Source: Nitrospiraceae bacterium
GTDB taxonomy: Bacteria; Nitrospirota_A; Leptospirillia; Leptospirillales; Leptospirillaceae
Direction: 5' to 3'
Assembly: GCA_028064945.1 (NCBI GenBank)
Contig: JAPTWQ010000149.1
Span: 1-37,547 of the forward strand
DNA length: 37,547 nucleotides
In this document: in pieces, positions 16,854 to 23,580 of the stretch
How the letters are laid out: each line of letters opens with the position of its first letter
Numbering within the stretch: position 1 is the first letter of the stretch
Position numbers and translations under genes: made by a program
The notes under the pieces: generated by a model
The model's input: only the letters and a program-made list of their open reading frames with translations
The model's database searches: none
What the model was told of the DNA's origin: nothing

Positions 16854-17558
16854 TCAGAGCAACTGGCGGGACACTTCCCGGAAGACTTTCTGGTCTATAT
16901 CGATGCGGGCTTTTGTTTCGAGCTGATTCTGAAGGGCCTCCACCGTTTCATTCTGAAGCCGGACTCGCTCCGCATTGGTATCCGAGGGGGTCGCACCACC
17001 CTGTTGGGGGGACGGATTGCCGATTGTCTGCGAAGCGCGGACAAAAAGCTGGGCGCGCTGGACTAGCACGTCCTTGCGGACGGAGTCTTCAAAGCCTTCT
17101 GCCGTCTGGTGGGTTTCCTTGAGAAAAGCCACATAGGCGTCTTTTGAAAAAGCGGGAGGAGTTCCAACCTGAAAGAATGGAATGCGGGCAATTTCCTGTA
17201 TGACAGTCTGATCGGAGACCTGAATGCCGAGGGTTCGTCCCTCATCGATCCAGAGTTGCCGGTAGATCATGTTTCTCAGGACAAGCCCAGGAAAATTAAG
17301 GTCTTTCAATATCTTGGCACCGAGATCCCCCCGAAGGAGCCGCTTGTAATTGTCCTTCATAATCAGATAATCCCGGGAGTAATCGTCCACCTTGATCGGA
17401 ACACCATTCACCTTGGCAAGGACATCGGACTTCGCGGACCGCGTGGCAGAAAAACCCCACCAACCCATCGAAAGGACAAACACACCTCCGATCAGGACCA
17501 TGAGCCCTCCGATAACCTTCGGACGTTCAACGGCCTCCTTCCGGATCCACTCCAGCAT
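16854..17558 (-). CDS. Membrane-anchored SurA/PpiD N-terminal-like protein without PPIase domain
   Basis: A 234-residue protein. Residues 1-11 (MLEWIRKEAVE) and the single membrane helix at about 14-35 (VIGGLMVLIGGVFVLSMGWW) have the layout of PpiD. A SurA_N-type chaperone region follows (VLAKVNGVPIKVDDYSRDYL; later NMIYRQLWIDEGRTLGIQVS). No parvulin domain is present; the protein ends in a polar helical tail. It is therefore probably a periplasm-facing chaperone rather than a prolyl isomerase. I chose the ATG at 17558 (AGGTG upstream) over one seven codons earlier. It is first in the run leading into the glycine cleavage genes, with its own promoter upstream. Confidence 0.82.
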   Translation of the reverse strand: MLEWIRKEAVERPKVIGGLMVLIGGVFVLSMGWWGFSATRSAKSDVLAKVNGVPIKVDDYSRDYLIMKDNYKRLLRGDLGAKILKDLNFPGLVLRNMIYRQLWIDEGRTLGIQVSDQTVIQEIARIPFFQVGTPPAFSKDAYVAFLKETHQTAEGFEDSVRKDVLVQRAQLFVRASQTIGNPSPQQGGATPSDTNAERVRLQNETVEALQNQLETKARIDIDQKVFREVSRQLL

Positions 17559-17648
17559 GAATTCACCTTTCTCGGCCACGGCAATTCTTGAACATCCGGA
17601 GCGCCGCGCCTCTTTTTAATCGCGATTCGTACGTTTTTTGTCGGGAGT

Positions 17649-17677
17649 ATTTTAAACGTTTCCGGGTGGGATCTCAA
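17649..17677 (-). promoter_or_regulatory. Sigma-70-type promoter for the PpiD-like/gcv operon
   Basis: On the minus strand there is a -35 element TTGAGA (17677-17672) and a -10 element TAAAAT (17654-17649), 17 bases apart. The predicted start is near 17642, leaving a leader of about 84 bases. I saw no glycine riboswitch in that leader. Confidence 0.55.
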
Positions 17678-17689
17678 ATCAAATAAATT

Positions 17690-17708
17690 ATACTATCTTT
17701 AATAGTAT
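17690..17708. promoter_or_regulatory. AT-rich inverted repeat upstream of the PpiD-like/gcv promoter
   Basis: ATACTAT and ATAGTAT form a perfect 7-base inverted repeat around a 5-base centre. It lies about 13 bases upstream of the -35 element of the predicted promoter, a place typical of an activator or repressor operator. The regulator is unknown. Confidence 0.45.
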
Positions 17709-17736
17709 CATCACGCAAAATTCACATTCGGGCGAG

Positions 17737-17770
17737 GAGGCGTCATCCAGCGAAAACCGAATGGCGCCTC
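17737..17770. repeat. Inverted repeat after the globin gene (possible terminator)
   Basis: GAGGCGTCAT and ATGGCGCCTC can pair over ten positions with one G-T pair, with a 14-base loop. It lies 21 bases past the globin stop. No T-run follows on either strand, so it is at best a weak or factor-assisted terminator. Confidence 0.35.
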
Positions 17771-17790
17771 TCTGTCGGGAAAGGGGGAAA

Positions 17791-18249
17791 CTAGGAGACT
17801 GGGACGCCTTCCGGGGAAAGAGGCTTGTAGCGTGCAGGATCCATTGAGCGGGCGGCCGCTTCCGTCATCACTTTCGCCGCGAGGTTGTAAGCCTCGCTCC
17901 AGGTTGCGGAAACCTCCGGAGTCCAGGCCGATCCGAGGAAATGCTCCAGCGTTTTCATAAGACTGACCCCGACCGCGTCATAATGCTCGGGCCGCGTGTC
18001 GTACTTGATGTGTCCCTCCCCCAGGCGTTCCAGGTAAGGGACCAGAGCCGACGGATTGTCGATGTTTGTGGAGATGTAGACCAGCGAGTTGAAAAGCCGT
18101 TCCTTCTGGGTCGTCATAGTCTCCGGAAACATTTTCCGGACTTCGGGAAAGTGGGAGAACATGTAATCGTAGAAATAGGAGGTGACCTGGGTTCCCAGCC
18201 CTTTGATGGCAGCCCCATGGGCCTTGATGAGTTCTGTGTCAATCGCCAT
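17791..18249 (-). CDS. Single-domain globin (Vitreoscilla-type haemoglobin)
   Basis: A 152-residue globin with no reductase domain. Aligned by eye with Vitreoscilla haemoglobin it has the B10 tyrosine (Y27 in YFYDYMF), the CD1 phenylalanine (F41 in VRKMF) and the proximal histidine H80 in GEGHIKYDTRPEHYDAVG. Such globins bind oxygen and, with a flavoprotein partner, detoxify nitric oxide. The ATG at 18249 has AAGGAG upstream; a longer frame to 18300 is open but adds no globin sequence. Upstream lies a CRP/FNR-type palindrome at a class II activator distance, consistent with control by nitric oxide or low oxygen. It is transcribed on its own. Confidence 0.93.
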   Translation of the reverse strand: MAIDTELIKAHGAAIKGLGTQVTSYFYDYMFSHFPEVRKMFPETMTTQKERLFNSLVYISTNIDNPSALVPYLERLGEGHIKYDTRPEHYDAVGVSLMKTLEHFLGSAWTPEVSATWSEAYNLAAKVMTEAAARSMDPARYKPLSPEGVPVS

Positions 18250-18342
18250 GCGCCTCAGCTCCTTTTTTGTATTGGATGAAGGTGGTGGAAATCCCGGCAA
18301 GCCGGACTTTACTCTCCAGCCCTTGGACTTGCCACGGGGTCA

Positions 18343-18386
18343 AAGATACCAGACACCCGAATCCACCCTGTATGATCCAGATCATA
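18343..18386 (-). promoter_or_regulatory. Globin promoter with CRP/FNR/DNR-type site
   Basis: TATGATCCAGATCATA (18371-18386) is a perfect inverted repeat containing TGAT-N4-ATCA, the core of FNR/DNR-family sites. A -10-like TATCTT lies at 18348-18343. With a start near 18336 the palindrome centre falls about 42 bases upstream, the standard class II activator position. The leader would be about 87 bases. The site is seen directly; the regulator is inferred. Confidence 0.6.
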
Positions 18387-18410
18387 ACCCGAATTTGAAG
18401 CGCAAGGCCC

Positions 18411-18965
18411 CTAAAAGAAGTTGATTCCCAGACCGGCAGTCACAAACTGCCAGGGTGTCGCCATGGTCCCGACTCCATCCTCCCGAAAGCGCACGTCGAG
18501 AAAAAACTGGCGTCGATTCGACAAAAGCGTGTTGAGCTGAAGACCGGCATCGAAATAGGTGTTGTCCACACCATTGTTCAACGCCTGCCCAAAATCTCCC
18601 ACAAGGTCGAGAGATCCAATCGATCCCGACAGAAGATTGACCATCAGTCCCGAATAGAAGGGAAGGATATTCTGGGGAAGTGGGCCTGTGGATTTCGAGT
18701 TATTGAAATAGTCGGCCCCGACCCTCACCCCGAACCCTGGCGAAATCCAGTACTGGACAGAAATACCTCCACCATAAAACATTGTTCCCGCGCCACCGGG
18801 AGTGTTGATATCGTCCATCCCTTCCACTTCCGCCGAAAAACCCAGCTGATTGCTCCCTCCGGGACTTGCCATGGCCTTTTGGCTGCTTCCGATCAGAATT
18901 CCTCCCATCAGAAGAACCCAGAGCATCCATGGGATGCTTTTGCTTCCAATCAATTGCCTTGACAT
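18411..18965 (-). CDS. Outer-membrane-like beta-barrel protein, function unknown
   Basis: A 184-residue secreted protein. Residues 1-33 form a signal peptide (basic start, hydrophobic core WMLWVLLMGGILIGS, likely cleavage after AMA). The mature part is made of alternating polar/nonpolar strands rich in Gly, Asn and Phe, and ends in a terminal phenylalanine (LGINFF), as outer-membrane barrels do. It resembles small OmpA- or OmpW-like barrels in style, but I cannot name a family. The ATG at 18965 is preceded by GGAGG at good spacing. The globin gene lies downstream but has its own promoter in between. Confidence 0.75.
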   Translation of the reverse strand: MSRQLIGSKSIPWMLWVLLMGGILIGSSQKAMASPGGSNQLGFSAEVEGMDDINTPGGAGTMFYGGGISVQYWISPGFGVRVGADYFNNSKSTGPLPQNILPFYSGLMVNLLSGSIGSLDLVGDFGQALNNGVDNTYFDAGLQLNTLLSNRRQFFLDVRFREDGVGTMATPWQFVTAGLGINFF

Positions 18966-19432
18966 CTATACCGCCTCCGGATTGAAAGATCTTTTGCCAC
19001 TTGGGGCATTCCCTATCTCCTGGTTCCTGTCCCGCTCACATGAACCAATGTTCTTATCGGAAGATTCCCAGATTAAGAATAGATAAGAAGGAGGCATCAA
19101 AGCCCGATAGGGTCAAGGAAAATTTTCTGAATTCATCATGCAGCCCTCTTTCCGGTCGACTGCCTCGGGTGGCCCGACATACCGGGTCTTGGCTGGCAAG
19201 ATCCGTGCTGGTGTTTCTTTCTCGGAAAAACGGCCTCCATTTTCAGTGGATATCCCCGAATAAAAGTTGTTTCCATCAAGGAAGTCGCTGTAAAATTTAT
19301 CACCAGGACCAAGAATGATGGGACAGGATCGGCCACATATAGAGGGATCGATCATTCCATTACGAAATAATGAGGATGAGATGGCCGGGAGAAATGGCTC
19401 TTCCGGCGGATCTCTCGGGAGGTCAAAAAGAA
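18966..19432. other. Intergenic region between outer-membrane protein and rhodanese genes
   Basis: A 467-base spacer between divergent genes. I see no convincing gene. It contains the leader of the barrel gene on the minus strand, no clear promoter for that gene, and a plausible plus-strand promoter at 19267-19296 for the rhodanese. Short frames here lack ribosome sites. Confidence 0.6.
19267..19296 (+). promoter_or_regulatory. Candidate promoter for the rhodanese gene
   Basis: TTGTTT (19267-19272) and TAAAAT (19291-19296) are 18 bases apart. The start would be near 19303, leaving a leader of about 130 bases. The match is moderate. Confidence 0.35.
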
Positions 19433-19777
19433 ATGTTTGGATTTTTCTCAGGGAACAAGGATCTTCAGCTCCATCCTTCGGATCTTAAGGATCGGATCGA
19501 CAAGGGAGATGACCTTATCATCCTTGACGTCAGGGAAAACTGGGAACATTCCCGGGTCAAGATCCCGAATGCCCTTCATATTCCCCTTGCACAACTTCCC
19601 CAAAAACTATCGCAAATCGATCGAGAAAAGGATGTTGTTGTTTATTGCCACCATGGTGTCAGAAGCCTTCAGGCCTGTCAGTTTCTTAAGAAAATGGGAT
19701 TCGAAAAAGTCAGGAACCTACATGGAGGGATTGATGCCTATGCCCTTCACGCCGACCGTTCGCTTCCCCGTTATTAG
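19433..19777 (+). CDS. Single-domain rhodanese-like sulfurtransferase
   Basis: A 114-residue rhodanese domain. It has LIILDVRENWEHSRVKIPNA near the N-terminus and the active-site loop YCHHGVRS with catalytic C72, followed by the typical LHGGIDAYA ending. Enzymes of this class carry a persulfide on the cysteine and deliver sulfur in thiosulfate or cyanide handling, cofactor synthesis or sulfur relay. An ATG at 19370 would add 21 residues without homology. The ATG at 19433 follows GGGAGG. It stands alone; the DsrE/TusBCD-like genes near the window end are possible relay partners. Confidence 0.88.
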   Translation: MFGFFSGNKDLQLHPSDLKDRIDKGDDLIILDVRENWEHSRVKIPNALHIPLAQLPQKLSQIDREKDVVVYCHHGVRSLQACQFLKKMGFEKVRNLHGGIDAYALHADRSLPRY

Positions 19778-19812
19778 GGCATTTGACAGCACTGTTTTCA
19801 TGTGACTTTTCT

Positions 19813-19852
19813 CCGTCCCGTTTTCCTTCCGTGACATTGGAAAATGGGACGG
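19813..19852. repeat. Long inverted repeat (14-base arms)
   Basis: CCGTCCCGTTTTCC (19813-19826) and GGAAAATGGGACGG (19839-19852) pair over 14 positions with one wobble, around a 12-base loop. It begins 36 bases past the rhodanese stop. There is no T-run on the plus strand, so it may be an RNA 3'-end stabiliser or a weak terminator. Confidence 0.6.
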
Positions 19853-20025
19853 TTCTCCGTCGAAAGGTCCTTGGTTGCAACAAGCAAGTCCCTATCCGCC
19901 GCCAGTCATGAAGATCTGTTCAACTTCACCCCCGTCACAACCAGGACAATCTCACAGACCTCAACCCATTTTCCAAAAGGGTCCCGATCTCCGGATCGAC
20001 AGTTTTTGCGCCGGAATGCAAGAAC

Positions 20026-20057
20026 GCAAAAAGGGACCTTTCCAAAGGTCCCCTTTT
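20026..20057. terminator. Bidirectional intrinsic terminator
   Basis: AAAGGGACCTTT and AAAGGTCCCCTTTT form a stem flanked by A-runs and T-runs. On the plus strand the stem is followed by TTTTCTCTTT, and on the minus strand by TTTTTGCG. It lies between the rhodanese gene and the minus-strand methyltransferase/99-residue gene pair, which converge on it. Confidence 0.65.
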
Positions 20058-20096
20058 CTCTTTACGAAGCATGAACAAAGAATTTTCAGAGAAAAA

Positions 20097-20396
20097 TCAC
20101 TGCGATGTCAGAGAGGTCCCCGAAGTCCTGACATCACCGGGAACACTCAGAAACTTCGGAGGAGCCGACAATCCTGCCATGGTCGGAAGGCGTGTCAGCA
20201 CATATTCGTTCGGAACATGGGACAAATTTTCCTCACGAACCCGCATGCGGGCATTTTCCGGTGGAATGATGACATCGTATTCGTTGGCCTTCCAGTATCC
20301 TCTCGTCCGGCTTTCCACGAGACCTATCTGATTCGTGATGGTGACCAGGACGGTTTCTCCGATTTCATAGGCAAATGCGATGGGACGGTGCTCCAT
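20097..20396 (-). CDS. Small conserved-looking protein of unknown function (99 aa)
   Basis: I do not recognise this family. The first 60 residues (AYEIGETVLVTITNQIGLVE, then ANEYDVIIPPENARMRVREENL) suggest a compact all-beta, SH3-like fold. The last 30 are rich in Pro, Ser and Thr and are probably disordered. It has no signal peptide or membrane segment. The ATG at 20396 follows AAAGGG at good spacing. It lies 30 bases after the methyltransferase stop and is likely co-transcribed with it, ending at the terminator at 20026-20057. Confidence 0.7.
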   Translation of the reverse strand: MEHRPIAFAYEIGETVLVTITNQIGLVESRTRGYWKANEYDVIIPPENARMRVREENLSHVPNEYVLTRLPTMAGLSAPPKFLSVPGDVRTSGTSLTSQ

Positions 20397-20426
20397 TAAT
20401 GATCCCTTTCCAAAAGCTGATTCTGG

Positions 20427-21104
20427 TTACAGCCACTCACGAATCTTCCGATAGACCGCCAGTCGGTAATGGTCGAGTGCTCCAGGGGACTCCGATCCCG
20501 TGGACACCAAGGAGAAGCTCCCGCCCAAAAGAGCCGGCAGATCCCTTTCCCTGAAAAAGACATCATGATGTCCCCGGTGGGTCACAAAGCTCCGGCGTCT
20601 CGATTCTTCAGGAAAATGCCGAAAAAGCTCTGAAAAGACCCCGACCCCCGCCAATCCACCAGGCTTAAGCAATTGCCCGATCCATGAAGGGTACTTTTTT
20701 CTCTCGGGACGGCGCAGATGATGGTAAACCCCGAAGTCAAAGACGACATCAAAACTCTTCGGACGAAAGGGCAATCGAAAAAGGTCCCCCTGGACAAAAA
20801 AAGCCTGGCCCGACCTTTCCGAAGAGATCTTCCCGCGCGCTACCCGAAGAGGGTCGACCAGGAGATCCAGTGCCACAACATTCCATCCCCGCTTCAGAAA
20901 AGGCGCGAGATTCCGGCCTTCTCCCGACCCGATCTCCAGAACCGTTCCGAAACCCGATCCGTTGGCGGCTTCGAGAAGCAGGTCGACGAGTCCCGAGGGT
21001 CCTTCCCGTGGCCAACCTATGTTTCCACTGCGATAGGCCTCGGCGAAAAATTGGGTTTGCCGATCATACACCTTCCTGTCGGTTTCCATCAATGGGGTCC
21101 TCAT
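20427..21104 (-). CDS. Class I SAM-dependent methyltransferase
   Basis: A 225-residue methyltransferase of the Methyltransf_11/25 type. Motif I is VLEIGSGEGRNLAPF, motif II ends in VVALDL, and FDVVFDFGVYHHL and LLKPGGLAGVGVF are later motifs. The substrate cannot be told from the sequence. In these proteins a similar layout is shared by tellurite-resistance-like and small-molecule methyltransferases. The ATG at 21104 has no ribosome site. The ATG five codons in (21089) has GAGGA upstream and may be the true start. It is divergent from the degenerate-GGDEF gene and probably co-transcribed with the 99-residue gene. Confidence 0.82.
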   Translation of the reverse strand: MRTPLMETDRKVYDRQTQFFAEAYRSGNIGWPREGPSGLVDLLLEAANGSGFGTVLEIGSGEGRNLAPFLKRGWNVVALDLLVDPLRVARGKISSERSGQAFFVQGDLFRLPFRPKSFDVVFDFGVYHHLRRPERKKYPSWIGQLLKPGGLAGVGVFSELFRHFPEESRRRSFVTHRGHHDVFFRERDLPALLGGSFSLVSTGSESPGALDHYRLAVYRKIREWL

Positions 21105-21183
21105 GCTAGATTAGAAAAAGCCATCCAGACAATGATTCAGAGTCTGCGGATTCATCCATTTTCACAGGAGCTGGCCGTTAACG

Positions 21184-22494
21184 ATGAATCTCTTGTTCAG
21201 ACCCTCGCTATTCAAAAATGAACAGGCCCTCCTTGAAATTGACTCCCTTCTCTCCGAATCGGATCTATCCTTTTCCCTTTTCCTGTCCAGAACGCACATC
21301 ATCCTTGCCAATTCCCGTTTTTTACAAAGATGGAATCTCGTAAGAGCCGGCTTCCCCCGATTTTCTCTTGCTGACCACGCCAATCAGATCGCCCAGTCTC
21401 TCTCCGGTGAAACAAAGGGACGGTTTTGGGACTGGGCATCCTCCCTTTCGCCCCACCCTTCCCTCATTGACCTTCCCGATCCGGAATCAGGGAAAAAAAG
21501 GTTCATTCTCAAAGTCCCGACCAAGAAGGAGAGCGCGGAGGATCCGTTCTTTCTCGAAAAGATCTCTGAGGAGCTCGATGAAAGCGGAAAGGAGGCTTTG
21601 ATTCTTCTGGGTCGGCGAATTCGCACCCCTGCGAGAATAATCATTCGGAGTGTCAGCGACGAGCTCCTGATCGACCATTTTTTCAAGGATGAACTGGGCA
21701 CCGATCCGAATGCGGCCATGGCCCAGGTCTATCTTTCAACCACCTCCTCGTGGTCACCATCCGCCGAGTTCTGGCGTGTCAGATACAATCCGGATGAAGG
21801 AAGGAAACTGATTGCAGAATCCCTTTCCAAAGAAGAATCCAAGGAAATTCTCCCATTCCGGCGGATCCTCTTCGCAAAGAACCCGGGGGAAGGATACTGG
21901 GCGGATTTTCCCCTTCTCTACAATCGCACATTTTTTGGAAAAGTCCGGCTCTTTCGGCCCGAATCAAGAAAAAGGGAGCTTCCCGGCCTCAGCTCCTTTC
22001 AACCCAAGGTGCAAGTGCTCTCAAGGAACCTCTTCGAAATCCGCAAAAACCTGGGAGATTTGCTCCCAACCGCAAGAGAGCCAGAATCAGGATTCCTCGA
22101 TCGACGGGAAGCGATGCTTCTCATCGAAGCCCTGATAGAAGAACACCGCATAACGGGAACCGGATTTGGTCTGATCGGAATCAGAACCGAGATTCCAAAT
22201 CACAGGTCGCTCATGATCAAAGTCAGAGCCAACCTCAGATTCTACGATGAAATCGCCCATATGACACAGCGGGAATATCTTCTGATACTTCCTGCGATGG
22301 ATCCACGTCATTCCGACACCATCATCGAACGGATCCGGGACCTTCTCCTGGGGATGAACAGGGACCAGTCGCCACTGATTATCTTTGGATCGATTTCCTA
22401 CCCGGAGACAACCAAAGGGCCGATGAATCTGGTCAGAAGCGTTTTCAAGAACGAGGATGCCCAGCCATTACAAAAGAAACCGATCGCAGATTAA
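21184..22494 (+). CDS. Protein with degenerate GGDEF domain
   Basis: A 436-residue cytoplasmic protein. Residues about 1-285 match no family I know. Residues about 305-425 follow the diguanylate cyclase fold. FLDRREAMLLIEALIEEHRI stands where cyclases have LTGLPNRR and the next helix, GFGLIGIRTEI where they have the DIDHFK strand, and RFYDEIAHMTQREYLLILPA where they have R.GGDEF...LP. The signature is therefore TQREY, the metal-binding Asp/Glu pattern is lost, and the domain is unlikely to make c-di-GMP. It may bind GTP or c-di-GMP or serve in protein contacts. A 53-residue membrane protein gene follows at 18 bases. Confidence 0.7.
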   Translation: MNLLFRPSLFKNEQALLEIDSLLSESDLSFSLFLSRTHIILANSRFLQRWNLVRAGFPRFSLADHANQIAQSLSGETKGRFWDWASSLSPHPSLIDLPDPESGKKRFILKVPTKKESAEDPFFLEKISEELDESGKEALILLGRRIRTPARIIIRSVSDELLIDHFFKDELGTDPNAAMAQVYLSTTSSWSPSAEFWRVRYNPDEGRKLIAESLSKEESKEILPFRRILFAKNPGEGYWADFPLLYNRTFFGKVRLFRPESRKRELPGLSSFQPKVQVLSRNLFEIRKNLGDLLPTAREPESGFLDRREAMLLIEALIEEHRITGTGFGLIGIRTEIPNHRSLMIKVRANLRFYDEIAHMTQREYLLILPAMDPRHSDTIIERIRDLLLGMNRDQSPLIIFGSISYPETTKGPMNLVRSVFKNEDAQPLQKKPIAD

Positions 22495-22512
22495 CAGACT
22501 TAAGGAGAACAA

Positions 22513-22674
22513 ATGGCCAGCCCCTTCGACCCGGAAGATAACGACCGGAAGGATCCACATGACGATATCGGGATTCCTCTGTTATGGATCCTCCTGCCTG
22601 TCGCCCTCATCTTCATCGGCATCATCGGAATGACCATCTACCATCTCAGGAATCTGGACTTTTTGAAACAGTAA
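22513..22674 (+). CDS. Small single-pass membrane protein (53 aa)
   Basis: A 53-residue protein with a good ribosome site (AAGGAG, seven bases before the ATG). The first 20 residues are acidic and charged (FDPEDNDRKDPHDD). A single hydrophobic helix follows at about 21-43 (IPLLWILLPVALIFIGIIGM), then a short positively charged tail. By the positive-inside rule the C-terminus is likely cytoplasmic. It is probably co-transcribed with the degenerate-GGDEF gene 18 bases upstream, which may be tethered by it. No family is recognised. Confidence 0.72.
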   Translation: MASPFDPEDNDRKDPHDDIGIPLLWILLPVALIFIGIIGMTIYHLRNLDFLKQ

Positions 22675-22695
22675 ATGAAGACCACCCGGACAGGC

Positions 22696-23565
22696 TTAGG
22701 TCTTCCTTGTCAGTCTGTCCAGAAAATCCCTCGAAAAAAGTCCTGTCATTACTTCTTCGACAGGCCCTTCCATCCGAAGCTCCCTGTCCTCTCCCACCTC
22801 GATACGCAAAATGCCTCCCGGCATCCGGACCGTCACAGGACTCTTGACCTTTCCCAGGAAGACGGCGCAAGAGGCCGCCGCACAGGAGCTGCTCCCCGAC
22901 GCCTGGGTATACCCTGCCCCCCGTTCCCAGATCCTGATTTCAATTTCGTTCGAACCCACAACACGCACCATTTGGGTATTGATCCGTTTCGGAAAAAGTG
23001 GATGGTGCTCGATCAACGTCCCATACTCCCGGATGAAGGGGTCGTCGATGGACTCCACAAAAAAAACAAAATGCGGGTTCCCGACCGACAGTGCCGATCC
23101 TTTGACGGTAACGTCCCCGTTGATCTTCAATTCCTCCTCGATCATGGGGGTGCTCCGGTCCTTGATGCCGACAGCCGCCGGATCAAAGGTGTAAGTTCCC
23201 ATCTCCACCAGAACGGCGACAACCCGATCGGATTGATCGGTCCGAACCGTGGAACGGACTCGACCTCCGGCAGTGTCTATCAGAAACTCCTTGTCTTTTG
23301 CGTAGCCGTACTCGTAAAGAAATTTCGAAAAAATTCGCAGGCCGTTTCCACTTTTTTCGGCCTCTGATCCGTCGGGATTGAAGATTCGGAGACCGAAAGG
23401 AGGGATGTCTTTTTCAAGCAAAAGAATCCCGTCCGATCCCACTCCGTAGTTCCTGTCGCAAATCAGACGGATATTGTCTTCGGTCAAGGGAGGTGTTTGC
23501 GCTCCTTTTACCATGACGATGTAATCGTTCCCCAATCCATGACTCTTGACAAAATCAAACGGCAT
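22696..23565 (-). CDS. DapF-family protein with both catalytic cysteines replaced by serine
   Basis: A 289-residue protein with the full diaminopimelate epimerase fold signature: KSHGLGNDYIVM, NPDGSEAEKSGNGLR, SVGNPHFV and WERGAGYTQASGSSS. In DapF the two bases are cysteines in the CGNG and TQACG motifs. Here they are S72 (codon AGT) and S223 (codon TCG), confirmed from the nucleotides. Standard cofactor-free epimerase chemistry needs both thiols, so this is probably not a normal DapF. It could be a dehydratase, an isomerase with another acid/base pair, or a binding protein. The ATG at 23565 has AAGGAG upstream. It is last in the dksA-SDR-MDR-lipoprotein operon, 15 bases after the lipoprotein gene. 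Confidence 0.85.
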   Translation of the reverse strand: MPFDFVKSHGLGNDYIVMVKGAQTPPLTEDNIRLICDRNYGVGSDGILLLEKDIPPFGLRIFNPDGSEAEKSGNGLRIFSKFLYEYGYAKDKEFLIDTAGGRVRSTVRTDQSDRVVAVLVEMGTYTFDPAAVGIKDRSTPMIEEELKINGDVTVKGSALSVGNPHFVFFVESIDDPFIREYGTLIEHHPLFPKRINTQMVRVVGSNEIEIRIWERGAGYTQASGSSSCAAASCAVFLGKVKSPVTVRMPGGILRIEVGEDRELRMEGPVEEVMTGLFSRDFLDRLTRKT

Positions 23566-23580
23566 CACCACTCCTTCAAT

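Larger units (their letters stand above)
19778..20096. other. Intergenic region with two hairpins
   Basis: About 320 bases between the convergent rhodanese gene and the 99-residue gene. It holds a long inverted repeat at 19813-19852 and a bidirectional terminator-like hairpin at 20026-20057. The open frame across it has no ribosome site or recognisable protein. Confidence 0.6.

Noticed and set aside
17559..17648. Glycine riboswitch in the leader of the PpiD-like/gcv operon
   Set aside because: The roughly 84-base leader is too short for the usual tandem aptamer, and I see no conserved core.
19194..19209. TGGCAAGATCCGTGCT as a sigma-54 promoter for the rhodanese
   Set aside because: GG-N10-GC is present, but the -12 block is GTGC rather than TTGC and it lies over 200 bases from the gene. 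Such matches are frequent by chance.
19844..20074. 76-codon frame between the rhodanese and the 99-residue gene
   Set aside because: No ribosome site or known domain, and it runs through the bidirectional terminator.
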